Shown one piece after another: positions 1 to 8,918 of a stretch of DNA of 64,000 bases (the first letter of the stretch is position 1; each line of letters begins with the position of its first letter). Both the position numbers and the translations under genes were made by a program. The notes below the pieces were generated by a model. That model worked only from the letters and a program-made list of their open reading frames with translations, made no database searches and was not told the origin of the DNA. The DNA is from Planctomycetaceae bacterium (GTDB lineage Bacteria; Planctomycetota; Planctomycetia; Pirellulales; Lacipirellulaceae): positions 1-64,000 of the forward strand of contig PABB01000064.1 in NCBI GenBank assembly GCA_002702655.1, in the 5' to 3' direction.

Positions 1-506
1 CACTGCTGGTGCAGGTTGACCTGATCGGGCAGGTCGTTGAACGCCAGCAGGTCGTCGAACGCGGTCGACCCGAAGGTCGTGTTGCTGTGGTAGCCGAGTT
101 GCGTCCAGCCGCCGATCTCGAGGGCCGAATCTTCCAAGCCCATCAGCGAGGCCAGCGACAGGCCTTCCAGGGCGCCCATGCAACAGCAGTCGCTGAGCAA
201 CCCGCCGCCGACGCCCGCGCCGCAACCGCACGCGTCGCCGCAGCACGGATCGCCGCAGCACGCGTCATCGCCACAGCAGTCGTCGTCGTAACCGCATGAC
301 GGCTCGCAACAATCGCTGGCGACAGAGCGGTAGCTGACATTCAGCGCAGGCACCGAGCCGCCGTCGTAGTCGGCGTTGCCCTGTTGGTAGTACGCGTCAT
401 AGTCAAACGCCGCGGAGCGAACGGCTGCCAGTTCGGCTGCACTGGATGAGACCGCGAGCGCGGCGAGAACGAGCAGGCCAAGGGAAGTACGGACGACTGT
501 TTGCAT
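1..506 (-). CDS. BBP2-type outer-membrane porin, N-terminal part (cut by window edge)
   Basis: The frame opens at an ATG at 506 (GGAGA lies about 9 nt upstream) and runs off the window, giving the first 168 residues. Residues 1-24 form a signal peptide. Residues 66-109 are extremely cysteine-rich (14 Cys, with the tetrapeptide CCGD three times). From about residue 129 the sequence changes to a GGWTQLGYHSN stretch and then LPDQVNLHQQ, which I recognise as the start of the planctomycete beta-barrel porin 2 (OmpL-like) family. The likely role is an outer-membrane channel. The cysteine-rich segment between signal peptide and barrel is not part of the family core and could be disulfide-linked in the periplasm or at the surface. 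The C-terminal barrel lies outside the window, so the family call rests on the first strand motif only. Confidence 0.72.
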   Translation of the reverse strand, partial: MQTVVRTSLGLLVLAALAVSSSAAELAAVRSAAFDYDAYYQQGNADYDGGSVPALNVSYRSVASDCCEPSCGYDDDCCGDDACCGDPCCGDACGCGAGVGGGLLSDCCCMGALEGLSLASLMGLEDSALEIGGWTQLGYHSNTTFGSTAFDDLLAFNDLPDQVNLHQQ

Positions 507-741
507 GAGCGCATCTCCGACAGGCGGGGGAGGTCGGCGAAAGGCGGGAGCCAGCGCGCGGGCTGACTTCTTTCGGGTATCGACTGCCGACAAAGCCCGC
601 CCAGATGTTGATTTTGCCGCGTTGCGGCTTCCTGCGCTCTGGAGGCGGCGCAGTTGGCAAACCTTGTCGATTGCGGCGCCTAGTCCGCAAGTTGATGCAC
701 TTGCCGCACGCGCCCGCGACCGGCAGACGGATGACGGGACG

Positions 742-2631
742 TCAGTCGTCGTCGCCCGCCGGCATGCCGAGCTGGCGCATTTTGCGGTAAAGATTCGAGC
801 GGTGCAGGCCGAGACGTTTGGCCGCCGTAGTCATATTGCCGCGGGCCGTGTCGATCGTTTGCCGGATGTACTGCTCCTGGAATTGGCGCGTGGCCTCCGA
901 CAGCGTGGCGTCCAGTTCGATCGATTGAGCGAGGTCCTTCGTGCTGGCATCGATGAACGCCAGATCGTCCACTTCGACCGTGTCGCCTGAACTGAGATAA
1001 GCGATGCGCTCGCACAGATTGCGAAGCTCGCGGACGTTGCCGGGCCACGAGTGTTGCTGCAGGCGCCGGCGGGTCGCCGCCGAGAACTTGGGCGTGCGGC
1101 GCCCCATGTTCTGGCAGAAGCTTTGCAGGAAGAACTCGGCCAGGCGGACGACGTCGTCGCCGCGCTCCCGCAGCGGCGGCAGTTCCAGGCTCACCACGTT
1201 CAGCCGGAAAAACAAATCCTCGCGGAACTTCTTCTGCCGGACCATGGCGGCCAGGTCCTGGTTCGTGGCGGCCAGGATTCGCACCTCGGTGTGAATCGGC
1301 CGCGAGCCGCCGACGCGAACCACCGTTTTGTCTTCCAGAACGCGCAGCAGCTTCGCCTGCCCGCTGAGGCTCATGTCGCCAATTTCGTCGAGAAACAGCG
1401 TGCCGCCCGAGGCGAGTTCGAACTTGCCGGCGCGTGACTCGCGGGCGTCGGTGAATGCGCCCTTCTCGTGACCGAACAACTCGCTCTCCAGCAGCGTTTC
1501 GGCGATCGCCGCGCAGTTGACGGCGATGAACGGTTGGTCGCGGCGGCGACTGAGGTAGTGGATCGAGCGGGCGACCACCTCTTTGCCGGTGCCGTTCTCG
1601 CCGAGGATGAGAATGGCCAGGTCGGTGTCCGCAATGCGCCGAATGGTGGAACGCACCGCCTCGATCGGCGGACTCTCGCCAATGATCTGCACCCCGGCGG
1701 CGGCTTCCTGCACCAACTGCTGATGTTTCACCAGCAGGTCTTCGAAGTTCTGCGTATGCTCGAGAGCGACTGCGGCGAACGCGGCCAGTTCGACCAGGAC
1801 GCGCTCGTCTTCGTCGGTGAAGTGGCCGTCGCGTTTGTTGAGCACCTCGAAGGCGCCCAGGCAGGTCCCGCCGGGCGTCAGCAGCGGCACGCACAGCAGG
1901 TTTTGCGTCGTGTATCCTGTCGACTTATCCACGTTGCGGTCGATCTGTTCTTCGCCCAGCCCGCCGCCGACGCGGCGCGGCTCGAGCGACTGGACAACTT
2001 GGCCCACGATGCCTGTGGTGTCGGGGATTCTCAAATCGTCGTCCTGCAAGCCGAGCGCGGGCCGCGCGATGAGTTGGCGATTGGCTTTGTCCCACAGGAA
2101 AATGCTGGCGCGGTCGCACTCCAGCAGCTCGGCCGCCGTTTGGGCCATGGCGCGCAGCAAGTCTTCCGTTCCTTGCGTCTCTTCCCAGTGGCGCGTGATC
2201 TCCAGCAACCGTTCCAAGCGGCGAATTCGGCGCTGGCGTTGGCGACGCGTGTGGACGGCGGTCACGGCCGGCTTGAGCACGTCGACCAAGTCATTCAGGG
2301 CGTCGGGCGCGATCCCTGCGGCCGTCAATGCGAACCCGTCCGCGAGCGGGGCGGCGACCCAATCGTCCTCCGTCGCGAGCGCACCGCGGTCGATCGCGTC
2401 GGCCGCGGCGGTCGACGGGATGAGTTTCGCTGGCGCACCGCTGGCCGCCACGGTCTCCCAGAGCGGCGGATTGGCGCGGACCACGGCGATCGCCTTGGCG
2501 CCCGTCGCGGTCTGCGTGGCTGGCAGGACCGCGTTGAGAAACGGCGCCAACTCATCCGCCTCGGCCATGCTTTCGAGCACAAACCGGGCCAGATCGTCGC
2601 TTGCTGAATGGCTGGGGGCAGTCTTGGGCAT
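742..2631 (-). CDS. GAF-domain sigma-54-dependent transcriptional activator (Fis-type HTH)
   Basis: This is a 629-residue enhancer-binding protein that would activate sigma-54 RNA polymerase. The N-terminus (1-130) is unassigned. A GAF sensor domain covers about 140-295. The AAA+ domain has Walker A GENGTGKE (344-351) and Walker [10 protein letters not shown] (411-419). A Fis-type helix-turn-helix closes the protein (about 585-629). The loop that contacts sigma-54, normally GAFTGA, reads GAFTDA at 391-396. The ATG at 2631 (MPKTAPSHS) was preferred over longer frames because the residues upstream look like untranslated sequence and a TTGCCA-N17-TACACT promoter lies in that stretch. It is divergent from fabI. 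The AAA+ domain follows a GAF rather than a receiver domain, so it probably senses a small ligand; the ligand and targets are unknown. Confidence 0.93.
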   Translation of the reverse strand: MPKTAPSHSASDDLARFVLESMAEADELAPFLNAVLPATQTATGAKAIAVVRANPPLWETVAASGAPAKLIPSTAAADAIDRGALATEDDWVAAPLADGFALTAAGIAPDALNDLVDVLKPAVTAVHTRRQRQRRIRRLERLLEITRHWEETQGTEDLLRAMAQTAAELLECDRASIFLWDKANRQLIARPALGLQDDDLRIPDTTGIVGQVVQSLEPRRVGGGLGEEQIDRNVDKSTGYTTQNLLCVPLLTPGGTCLGAFEVLNKRDGHFTDEDERVLVELAAFAAVALEHTQNFEDLLVKHQQLVQEAAAGVQIIGESPPIEAVRSTIRRIADTDLAILILGENGTGKEVVARSIHYLSRRRDQPFIAVNCAAIAETLLESELFGHEKGAFTDARESRAGKFELASGGTLFLDEIGDMSLSGQAKLLRVLEDKTVVRVGGSRPIHTEVRILAATNQDLAAMVRQKKFREDLFFRLNVVSLELPPLRERGDDVVRLAEFFLQSFCQNMGRRTPKFSAATRRRLQQHSWPGNVRELRNLCERIAYLSSGDTVEVDDLAFIDASTKDLAQSIELDATLSEATRQFQEQYIRQTIDTARGNMTTAAKRLGLHRSNLYRKMRQLGMPAGDDD

Positions 2632-2711
2632 GGCAAGTGTCGCGGTTTTCACAGCAAGGAACTGCGTGTGGTCGGCACGGGTGGTCGATATGATGCCACT
2701 CTCGATGCTAA

Positions 2712-2740
2712 AGTGTATCATTTTGATTGATTCGTGGCAA
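2712..2740 (-). promoter_or_regulatory. Housekeeping-type promoter for the sigma-54 activator gene
   Basis: Read on the minus strand, TTGCCA (2740-2735) and TACACT (2717-2712) are separated by exactly 17 bp. This fits a sigma-70 type promoter with a predicted start near 2705, about 75 nt upstream of the ATG at 2631. It also argues against longer versions of the protein that would start inside it. Inferred from sequence match only. Confidence 0.5.
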
Positions 2741-2927
2741 GTGGTGGTGTCAAAGTGAGCAGGGTGGTCCCGATTTTGGGGACATTTCGTCTCTGACTCC
2801 ACCTCGACAGGCCCCGCACCCCCTATCCCGCTCGCCGCTTGCAGTGTTATCTTTCGTGCCCTGGCCGCGCCGGACGCTGCTTGGGCCGCCGCAGTGCATA
2901 CGCCAATCCGGGCTGAAGGAGTTCGCC

Positions 2928-3761
2928 ATGGGCATGTTTTCGGGGAAAAAGGGCCTCATCACCGGGGTCTTCAACAAGCAGTCGATCGCCTGGGCGATTG
3001 CCGAACGGATCCTCCAGGAGGGGGGCGAGTGCGGCTTTTCCTACATGCCCGACAAGCCCGATGACGAGCGGAAAAAGAACCTCAATCGGGTGCAGAAACT
3101 GACCGAAGGCGTCGACGGGGTGAAGTTCCTCCACCCGACCGACGTGACCAAGGACGACGACATCGCGGGGCTGATGGACAAGTGCCGCGACGAGTTCGGC
3201 CAGATCGATTTCATGCTGCACTCGATTGCCTTTGCCCCGCCGGAGGACTTGCGGGGGGCGACGATCGCGACCAGCCGAGCCGGCTTCAAATTGGGAATGG
3301 AGATCAGCGCCTACAGCCTGCTGGCACTGGCGAACGCGGCGCAAAGCGTATTGGTCGACGGCGGCAGCGTGCTGACGATGACCTACTACGGCGGCGAAAA
3401 GTGCGTCCCGGGCTACAACATCATGGGCGTCTGCAAGGCGGCCCTCGATTCGATCGTGAAGTACCTGGCGTTCGACCTGGGGCCGCGCGGCATCCGGGTC
3501 AACGCACTGAGCGCCGGCCCGCTGCAGACCATCTCCGGTCGCGGGGCGGGCGTCGATGACATGCTCATCCTGTACGAAGCCATGTCGCCGCTGGGCCGGA
3601 ACATCACCCATGCCGAAGCAGGCAACTGCGGCGCCTTTCTGCTGAGCGACATGGCCAGCGGCGTGACCGGCGAGATTATGCACCTGGACGGCGGCTTCAA
3701 CGCCATGGGCACGCCGGGGCGCATGATCGACAAGTTCCGCGATCAATTCCGGAATCAGTAA
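2928..3761 (+). CDS. fabI: Enoyl-[acyl-carrier-protein] reductase (NADH)
   Basis: This 277-residue short-chain dehydrogenase carries out the last reduction of each fatty-acid elongation cycle (enoyl-ACP to acyl-ACP). The FabI-type dinucleotide-binding stretch ITGVFNKQSIAWAIA is at about 11-25, the catalytic Tyr163-x6-Lys170 lies in GYNIMGVCK, and the C-terminal part has SGVTGEIMHLDGGF. A second tyrosine about ten residues before Tyr163 matches the other conserved FabI tyrosine. The ATG at 2928 follows a GAAGGA ribosome-binding site. The frame extends upstream, but that part has no family similarity. It is divergent from the sigma-54 activator, so the 296 bp between them must hold both promoters; I saw a convincing one only for the activator. 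Confidence 0.96.
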   Translation: MGMFSGKKGLITGVFNKQSIAWAIAERILQEGGECGFSYMPDKPDDERKKNLNRVQKLTEGVDGVKFLHPTDVTKDDDIAGLMDKCRDEFGQIDFMLHSIAFAPPEDLRGATIATSRAGFKLGMEISAYSLLALANAAQSVLVDGGSVLTMTYYGGEKCVPGYNIMGVCKAALDSIVKYLAFDLGPRGIRVNALSAGPLQTISGRGAGVDDMLILYEAMSPLGRNITHAEAGNCGAFLLSDMASGVTGEIMHLDGGFNAMGTPGRMIDKFRDQFRNQ

Positions 3762-4121
3762 TCACCCCGGTCGGGGGAGGCAGCCCGTGGCGTCGAGCAC
3801 TCGCCCGAGTGAACGCGTGCGCAAGTGATAGCTTCGCGACAGTCTGTCGCGAAAACCGGGGTAGGTCGTTTTGGCATAACCTTGGTAAGTTCTGCAAACC
3901 TTGCGGGGCGTCGTCCGCCGCGCGGGGAGCGTCGGAAGCCGGCCGATTCACGAGGAATCGCGAGCTTGGGTTTTCGACGCGGTTCGCCTGCCGCATCGTA
4001 GTTCCATGCGGCGCGCACTTTGCGGCGTCAGTTGCGCGACACTTGCACCCGCATGCAGTTCACGTTGCATGCTGGCGCCGTCGGACATGGATTCGTCCGT
4101 ACAACACAACAAGGATCGAGC
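3762..4121. other. Intergenic region with a perfect hairpin
   Basis: No gene was found in these 360 bases. At 3833-3853 there is a perfect 9-bp inverted repeat, TTCGCGACA / TGTCGCGAA, with a 3-nt loop. It is followed by A rather than T on the plus strand, so it is not a standard terminator for fabI. The 3' end carries an AAGGATCGAG ribosome-binding site for the next gene. Confidence 0.5.
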
Positions 4122-5267
4122 ATGGATGCTCTCACTCTGCGGGCCGCTGCGCCCGTCGCGCGATGGATCGCGCTGGTCTGGCTGACCCTGCCAGCTTCTC
4201 TTGCCGCTGCCGCCAGCTATCGCACGGCCAATTTCCAGGTGATCAGCGCGCCGACGCCACAGTTGGCCAAAGAGATCGGCGATACGGCCGAGCGCTGTCG
4301 CCGTGAATTGGCGATCGAGTGGTTGGGCCGCGAATTGCCGAATTGGTCACAGCCCTGTCCGATTTCCGCCCGGGTCTCGCCGCGACTCGGCGCCGGGGGA
4401 GAAACGAGTTTTGTGTTCGACGGCGGCCAGGTGTTCGGCTGGGAGATGCACGTGCAGGGCTCCCGCGAGCGGGTGCTCGATTCGGTGATTCCGCACGAAG
4501 TGACGCACACGATTTTTGCGTCGCACTTTCGCCGCCCCCTGCCCCGCTGGGCGGACGAAGGCGCCTGCACCACGGTCGAGCATCACAGCGAGATCGCCAA
4601 ACAAGAACAGTTGCTCATCGAGTTCTTGATGACAGGGCGGGGCATCCCCTTCAGCGCCATGTTTGCCATGACGGAGTATCCCCGCGACGTGCTGCCATTG
4701 TACGCCCAGGGTCACTCGCTGGCTCGCTACCTGATCGCCCAACGCGGCAAGCGGGAGTTCCTGGCTTTTCTGACTGACGGGATGGAGACGCAGCGCTGGC
4801 CGCAAACGATCAAGCAGCACTATGGCTACGCGAGCATGCGGCTGCTGCAGGAGGAATGGTTGGGTTGGGTGCGTCAGGGATGCCCGGACGTGCGGCCCAC
4901 CGGCGGCGTGTTGCTCGCCTCAGCCGAAGCACCGGCGCGGACTGGCTCGCCGCAATGGTCGTCGGCCGCGACCCCGGCGGTTGCATCCGCCTCGCTCAAT
5001 CCGCCGGCTGGGCGATTGGCTCAGGCCGAGCCGGCGCTACGGTCGCGCGATGCCGCGGTGCATGAGCCTTGGCTGTCGGGCACCGGCCCCCGCCAGGAAC
5101 CGCCGCCGGCTCCGGCCGCCCCTGTCACGAGCCCTTCGAGCGAGGAGTTGTTCGGCGCGAGCGATTCGGTCGATTGGCCGGTCGACAACCCGTCCGTGGC
5201 GGCGTCGCCCCGACGCGGCGCCAGCGTGTACGAGACGCTGCGGCAGAGCGGCACGATGTATCGCTAG
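4122..5267 (+). CDS. Secreted gluzincin-like zinc metalloprotease-family protein
   Basis: This 381-residue protein starts at an ATG preceded by AAGGATCGAG. A signal peptide spans about 1-31, ending in Ala-rich sequence. The centre carries HEVTH (125-129), and about 16 residues later WADEGA with Glu146, the spacing expected of gluzincin zinc proteases (two His plus a distal Glu; Glu126 as general base). The region resembles peptidase MA-like and DUF1570-like proteins of planctomycetes. From about residue 255 to the end the sequence is Pro/Ala/Ser-rich and probably disordered. It probably acts in the periplasm or outside the cell, with unknown substrate. It is convergent with the alpha/beta hydrolase downstream (31 nt apart). 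Confidence 0.78.
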   Translation: MDALTLRAAAPVARWIALVWLTLPASLAAAASYRTANFQVISAPTPQLAKEIGDTAERCRRELAIEWLGRELPNWSQPCPISARVSPRLGAGGETSFVFDGGQVFGWEMHVQGSRERVLDSVIPHEVTHTIFASHFRRPLPRWADEGACTTVEHHSEIAKQEQLLIEFLMTGRGIPFSAMFAMTEYPRDVLPLYAQGHSLARYLIAQRGKREFLAFLTDGMETQRWPQTIKQHYGYASMRLLQEEWLGWVRQGCPDVRPTGGVLLASAEAPARTGSPQWSSAATPAVASASLNPPAGRLAQAEPALRSRDAAVHEPWLSGTGPRQEPPPAPAAPVTSPSSEELFGASDSVDWPVDNPSVAASPRRGASVYETLRQSGTMYR

Positions 5268-5298
5268 TTGCCGCGGTCGACGGCAATTCGCAGCGCGA

Positions 5299-6015
5299 TC
5301 AACTTCCCGAGGCACCGCCAAAGACCTTGGCGAGGGCGTCCCAGCAGGCGGCGGGTTGCGCTTCCAGCAGCATGTGCCCGCCCGGGACGCGAATCACGGG
5401 CCACGGCGGCGATGCGTCGGCGAAGTCAGCGGCGGCCGATGCGGGAACGATCCAGTCGTTGGCGCCTAGCAGATACACGCGGTGGGCCTGGATGCGCGCT
5501 AGCTCCGCGCGGACGTCGACGCGGCTGATCTCGCGGAAGCGGGCGGCGAACATCCGTGCGGACATTTGGCGGATGTCGGCCCTCAATCGCGCTGCGCGGT
5601 CTGCCGACATCTTGCGGCCCGTCAGAAAGAGCCGCATGGCCCACATCGGCAGCGGCAGGCGAAACAGCCACCGCCACGGCAGCCACCGCACCAACAGCGG
5701 TCGAGGGGCCCGCGCGAATGTTGCCACCAGCACCAGCAACTTGACCCGCTCGGGGAGCCGTGCGGCGAGCTTCACCGCCAGCGGTCCTGAGAAGGACTCT
5801 GCGACCAACGCGCACGCTGGATGCTGCGCGACGATCTCGGCGAAGTGCTCGGTCAGTTGGTCGTAGTCTGCCGTCGATTCGGGGAGCGACAGCAGGATCG
5901 GCTGAAACGGCTCCGGCGCCAGTCGGGCGAACTCGTCCAATTGATCGGTCCCGCCGTGCAGACCCGGCAAGACCAGGGTCGGCAGCGGTTCACCGGGAGC
6001 GGCCAGCGGCGCCAT
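5299..6015 (-). CDS. Alpha/beta hydrolase
   Basis: This 238-residue protein has LPGLHGG near the N-terminus (oxyanion-hole region), the nucleophile elbow in VAESFSGPL, an aspartate in LLGANDWIVP and the histidine in PGGHMLL, which is the full Ser-Asp-His order. The elbow reads A-E-S-F-S rather than G-x-S-x-G. It has no signal peptide and is likely cytoplasmic. It is the last gene of an operon behind the CdsA-like and PlsC-like genes. The ATG at 6015 lies 11 nt after the CdsA-like stop. An in-frame GTG at 6030 would overlap that stop as GTGA and is an equally good start. The context suggests lipid ester hydrolysis, but the substrate is not known. Confidence 0.82.
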   Translation of the reverse strand: MAPLAAPGEPLPTLVLPGLHGGTDQLDEFARLAPEPFQPILLSLPESTADYDQLTEHFAEIVAQHPACALVAESFSGPLAVKLAARLPERVKLLVLVATFARAPRPLLVRWLPWRWLFRLPLPMWAMRLFLTGRKMSADRAARLRADIRQMSARMFAARFREISRVDVRAELARIQAHRVYLLGANDWIVPASAAADFADASPPWPVIRVPGGHMLLEAQPAACWDALAKVFGGASGS

Positions 6016-6026
6016 TGAACTTGGAC

Positions 6027-6986
6027 TCACGCGGCGCCCAACAAATATCGCGTGACGTGATAGAACACCGGCGCTGCGAAGCAAATCGAATCGATGCGGC
6101 TGAGCACGCCGCCGTGGCCTTCGACGTAGGTGCCGGTGGCCAACTCGCCGCGATCGCGGCGCACGGCCGACATGGTCAACGACCCGGCCGCGGCCATGGC
6201 GGCGATCAGCAGGGCCATCATTGCGGCCTGGTACCAGTTGAACGGCGTGGCCCAGGTGAGCAGCGCGCCGACCAGCGCCGTGCTGCCGGCCCCGGCGGCG
6301 ACGCCTTCCCACGACTTCACCGGGTCGATCGCCGGGGCAATCACGTGATGCCCCAGCGCTTTGCTCCAGAACCATTGCAGCAGGTCTGAGGCAAGCACGA
6401 CGGTGACAAAGAAGCCCAGCAGGCGGGCATTGTCGGACGGGCCGCCGGGCGGATGCGGATCCAAGAACAGCAGCGCCGGGGCGAAGCTCAGGCAGTACAC
6501 GCAAATCATCAGGGCGCACTGCACCTTGGCGATGCGCTCCAGAAACCGATCGAAATCCCCTGCAAACGCCGAGCGGGCCGCGATGAACAAAAACGCGTAC
6601 ACCGGAATCAACATGCTGAACATGCCGTACGTGTTGATTTGCTCGTACTTGTTCAGATAGACGAGTACGAATTGCATCGGGGTGAACAGGAAGAACACCC
6701 AGAACAGCGCCCGATGGTCGCCAATGCGCGTGGGCGTGAGCGTGACGAACTCCCGCAGCGCCCAAAACGAAATCAATCCGAACAGCGCAATTGTCAGCCC
6801 CGGCGCCACAAACGCGACGGCGACCACGACGCTGAAGAACCACCACGCCTGCAGGCGGGCGTTGAACGCGTCGATGGCGCGGCGGTCCAACAGCGGCGAA
6901 TCGCTGCGGCGCAGCCACTGGCCGCTGGCGGTGGCCAGCCCCAGCAGTACGGCAACGGTTCCCAGCAGGGCCCAGCTTTCAACCAT
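6027..6986 (-). CDS. CdsA-like phosphatidate cytidylyltransferase family protein, signature degenerate
   Basis: This 319-residue protein has about eight membrane segments and ends with the CdsA-type stretch GHGGVLSRIDS. CdsA makes CDP-diacylglycerol from phosphatidate and CTP. Lined up by hand with the standard signature, the Lys-Asp pair in the middle is replaced by Leu-Ala and the first Asp of the D-R-x-D end is replaced by Ser, while G-H-G-G and the last Asp are kept. The aspartates of this signature bind catalytic metal, so activity may be altered. It starts 1 nt after the PlsC-like stop and ends 11 nt before the hydrolase. A PlsC/CdsA-like/hydrolase set resembles the E. coli ynb cluster more than the housekeeping cdsA locus. 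Confidence 0.83.
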   Translation of the reverse strand: MVESWALLGTVAVLLGLATASGQWLRRSDSPLLDRRAIDAFNARLQAWWFFSVVVAVAFVAPGLTIALFGLISFWALREFVTLTPTRIGDHRALFWVFFLFTPMQFVLVYLNKYEQINTYGMFSMLIPVYAFLFIAARSAFAGDFDRFLERIAKVQCALMICVYCLSFAPALLFLDPHPPGGPSDNARLLGFFVTVVLASDLLQWFWSKALGHHVIAPAIDPVKSWEGVAAGAGSTALVGALLTWATPFNWYQAAMMALLIAAMAAAGSLTMSAVRRDRGELATGTYVEGHGGVLSRIDSICFAAPVFYHVTRYLLGAA

Positions 6987-6987
6987 G

Positions 6988-7590
6988 TCAACAGTCCTTC
7001 AGCCGCAAGACGGCGTCGCGCGCGCGGGCGAGAAAGTCCAGCTTCGGTTCGCCCGCCTCCAGCCACAGCGGCGGGCCGAAGGTGACCGACGACAGCGGCG
7101 GCACCGGCAGGAACTCGCCCCGCGGCAAGATGCGGTTCATGTTGTTGATGTACACGGGGATCAATTCCAGGTCGGGCCGCTTCTTGGCGATGTAATACAG
7201 CCCGCTTTTGAACTCGCCCGTTTCGTCGCCTTCGCCGCGGCCGCCTTCGGGAAAGATGATCAGCGAATGCGTCCGGCCGATCTCGCGCAGCATGAGGTCG
7301 ACCGGGCTTTGATGAACTTTGATTTCGGTGCGATCGATCAGCAGGGCGTTGAACACCTTGGCCAGCTTGCGACGCACGGCTCCGCCCACCCAGTAGTCTT
7401 TGGCCGCCACGGGGCGGGTGAGTCGCCGCACGTCGTTGGGCAGCGACGACCAGACGAGAATCGCGTCGAGGTGGCTGGTGTGGTTGGCGAAGTAGACCCG
7501 CTGGCACGTGTCGGGCTGCGACTCGAACCACCGCACGCTGGCGCCGCTGATAAAGCGGGCAATCAGGGTCAGCAGCGTTTCGGTGAACAT
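6988..7590 (-). CDS. 1-acyl-glycerol-3-phosphate acyltransferase family protein (PlsC-like)
   Basis: This 200-residue protein has the acyltransferase H-x4-D motif in NHTSHLD and the phosphate-binding motif FPEGGRG (a variant of FPEGTRS). The family transfers an acyl chain from acyl-ACP or acyl-CoA to the sn-2 position of lysophosphatidate at the inner membrane face. The first 20 residues are hydrophobic and probably anchor it. The ATG at 7590 (MFTETLL) was chosen over an in-frame TTG at 7617. It is the first gene of a three-gene operon with the CdsA-like gene directly behind it, consistent with two successive steps of phospholipid synthesis. It could also acylate another acceptor. Confidence 0.88.
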   Translation of the reverse strand: MFTETLLTLIARFISGASVRWFESQPDTCQRVYFANHTSHLDAILVWSSLPNDVRRLTRPVAAKDYWVGGAVRRKLAKVFNALLIDRTEIKVHQSPVDLMLREIGRTHSLIIFPEGGRGEGDETGEFKSGLYYIAKKRPDLELIPVYINNMNRILPRGEFLPVPPLSSVTFGPPLWLEAGEPKLDFLARARDAVLRLKDC

Positions 7591-7708
7591 GGCGAGCGGC
7601 GAGATTCGCGGGGGCAAACCTCCATGGTAGCCAGCGAGCCGCGGCGGCGGAATGCGGCCCCAAGTCGCGGCAGCGGCTTGAGTTGGGGCGAGCAGCGATG
7701 CGGCTCGA

Positions 7709-8899
7709 CTACTTGGCCGCCGGCTGCGGCCAGCCGAAGCGGGGCCAACCGCGCCGTTTCGGCTCGCGACGTTCCTGCGTCTTTGCTTCGTAGATTCCGG
7801 CGATCAAGTCCTCGTAGCCGCGGATCATGCCGGCGAGCGACCACTTCGACTCCACGAGCTGCCGCCCCGCGACGCCCATTTCCGCCCGCCGCTGCGGCTC
7901 GTCGAGCAGACGGTTCACCGCCGCCACGTAGGCCGCCTCGTCGCCGGCGTTGACCAGCAGACCGGTCACGCCGTCGACCACGGTTTCGGCCACCGAGCCC
8001 ACGCGGCTCGCCACGACCGGCCGGCAGCAGCTGAGGGCTTCAAGGATCGACACTGGGCTAGCTTCGTTGTGCGAAGTCAGTGCGAGCACGTCAATGGCCG
8101 ACAGCAACTGCGGCACGTCGCTGCGCGACCCGAGGAAGTGCACCGCGTCGGTAATCTGCAATTCGGCTGCCAACGCCTCCAGGTCACCGCGGCGCGGCCC
8201 GTCGCCCACGACAACGAACCGAGCGTCGGGGTGCTGGGCGAGGATCTGTTTCGCGCCGCGGAGGAACAGCTCGTGGTTCTTCTCCGGGCGAAGCGCTGCA
8301 AGGATGCCGATGACGGGCGCGCTGGCCGCAAGCCCCAGCGACTGTCGCACCGCGGAGGCATCGTGCGGAGCGAATCGGTCGGTGTCGACGCCGTTGTAGA
8401 TCGTGCGGACCTTGTCAGCGGGGAACCGTTCGAAGTCGACCAGGAATTCGGCGTGATTGTCGGCCACGGCGATGAACGCGTCGGTCCAGCGGGTTAGCAG
8501 CCGATTGAGTCGTCCCACCCCGTCGGGCCAGCCGGTACTGTGTAGCGCCGACGCCACAACGGGCGTGCCGGCGAGGCGCGCCGCGACGCGGCCCCAGAAC
8601 ATCTTGTCGCCGGCGCCCACGGTCACCACGGCGTCGGCGCGACGCGCCCGCAGCAGCCGCCACAGTCGCGGCAGGATCCGCAGGTCGTACTTGCCCGCGA
8701 GCAGGTTGCTATGCACGGGCATTTCGCGCGCCAGTTCGTCACCCAGCGGGCCGGGCTCCTTCAGGCAGACGATCTCCGGCGCGAACCGTTGGCGATCCAT
8801 GCCGCGGACGAGGTTGACCAGCAGGGTTTCGGCGCCGCCCACCGGCATGCTGGTGGTCAGGAACATCACGCGCAGCGGGCTGTCGGCGGTGTTGGCCAT
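7709..8899 (-). CDS. Glycosyltransferase family 4 protein
   Basis: This 396-residue GT-B glycosyltransferase has the N-terminal GGAETLL motif (21-27), as in sugar transferases of exopolysaccharide and teichoic acid pathways. Its C-terminal domain has GDGPRRGDL and the nucleotide-sugar site HNEASPVSILEALSCCRPVV with two glutamates spaced as in the E-x7-E motif. It is cytoplasmic and probably adds one sugar to a lipid-linked repeat unit. The C-terminal 25 residues are basic and Pro-rich. Its start lies 19 nt after the flippase stop, so it is the last gene of the minus arm of the polysaccharide locus. Donor and acceptor sugars cannot be read from the sequence. Confidence 0.92.
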   Translation of the reverse strand: MANTADSPLRVMFLTTSMPVGGAETLLVNLVRGMDRQRFAPEIVCLKEPGPLGDELAREMPVHSNLLAGKYDLRILPRLWRLLRARRADAVVTVGAGDKMFWGRVAARLAGTPVVASALHSTGWPDGVGRLNRLLTRWTDAFIAVADNHAEFLVDFERFPADKVRTIYNGVDTDRFAPHDASAVRQSLGLAASAPVIGILAALRPEKNHELFLRGAKQILAQHPDARFVVVGDGPRRGDLEALAAELQITDAVHFLGSRSDVPQLLSAIDVLALTSHNEASPVSILEALSCCRPVVASRVGSVAETVVDGVTGLLVNAGDEAAYVAAVNRLLDEPQRRAEMGVAGRQLVESKWSLAGMIRGYEDLIAGIYEAKTQERREPKRRGWPRFGWPQPAAK

Positions 8900-8918
8900 G
8901 GTTGTTTCGTACGGATTG

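Noticed and set aside
3871..3887. A sigma-54-like promoter upstream of the metalloprotease gene
   Set aside because: The GG element TTGGCA is present but the second element reads GT instead of GC and other consensus positions differ, so it fails the strict spacing-and-GC rule.
5268..5286. A short inverted repeat TTGCCG / CGGCAA between two convergent genes
   Set aside because: The stem is only 6 bp with a 7-nt loop and there is no U-tract.
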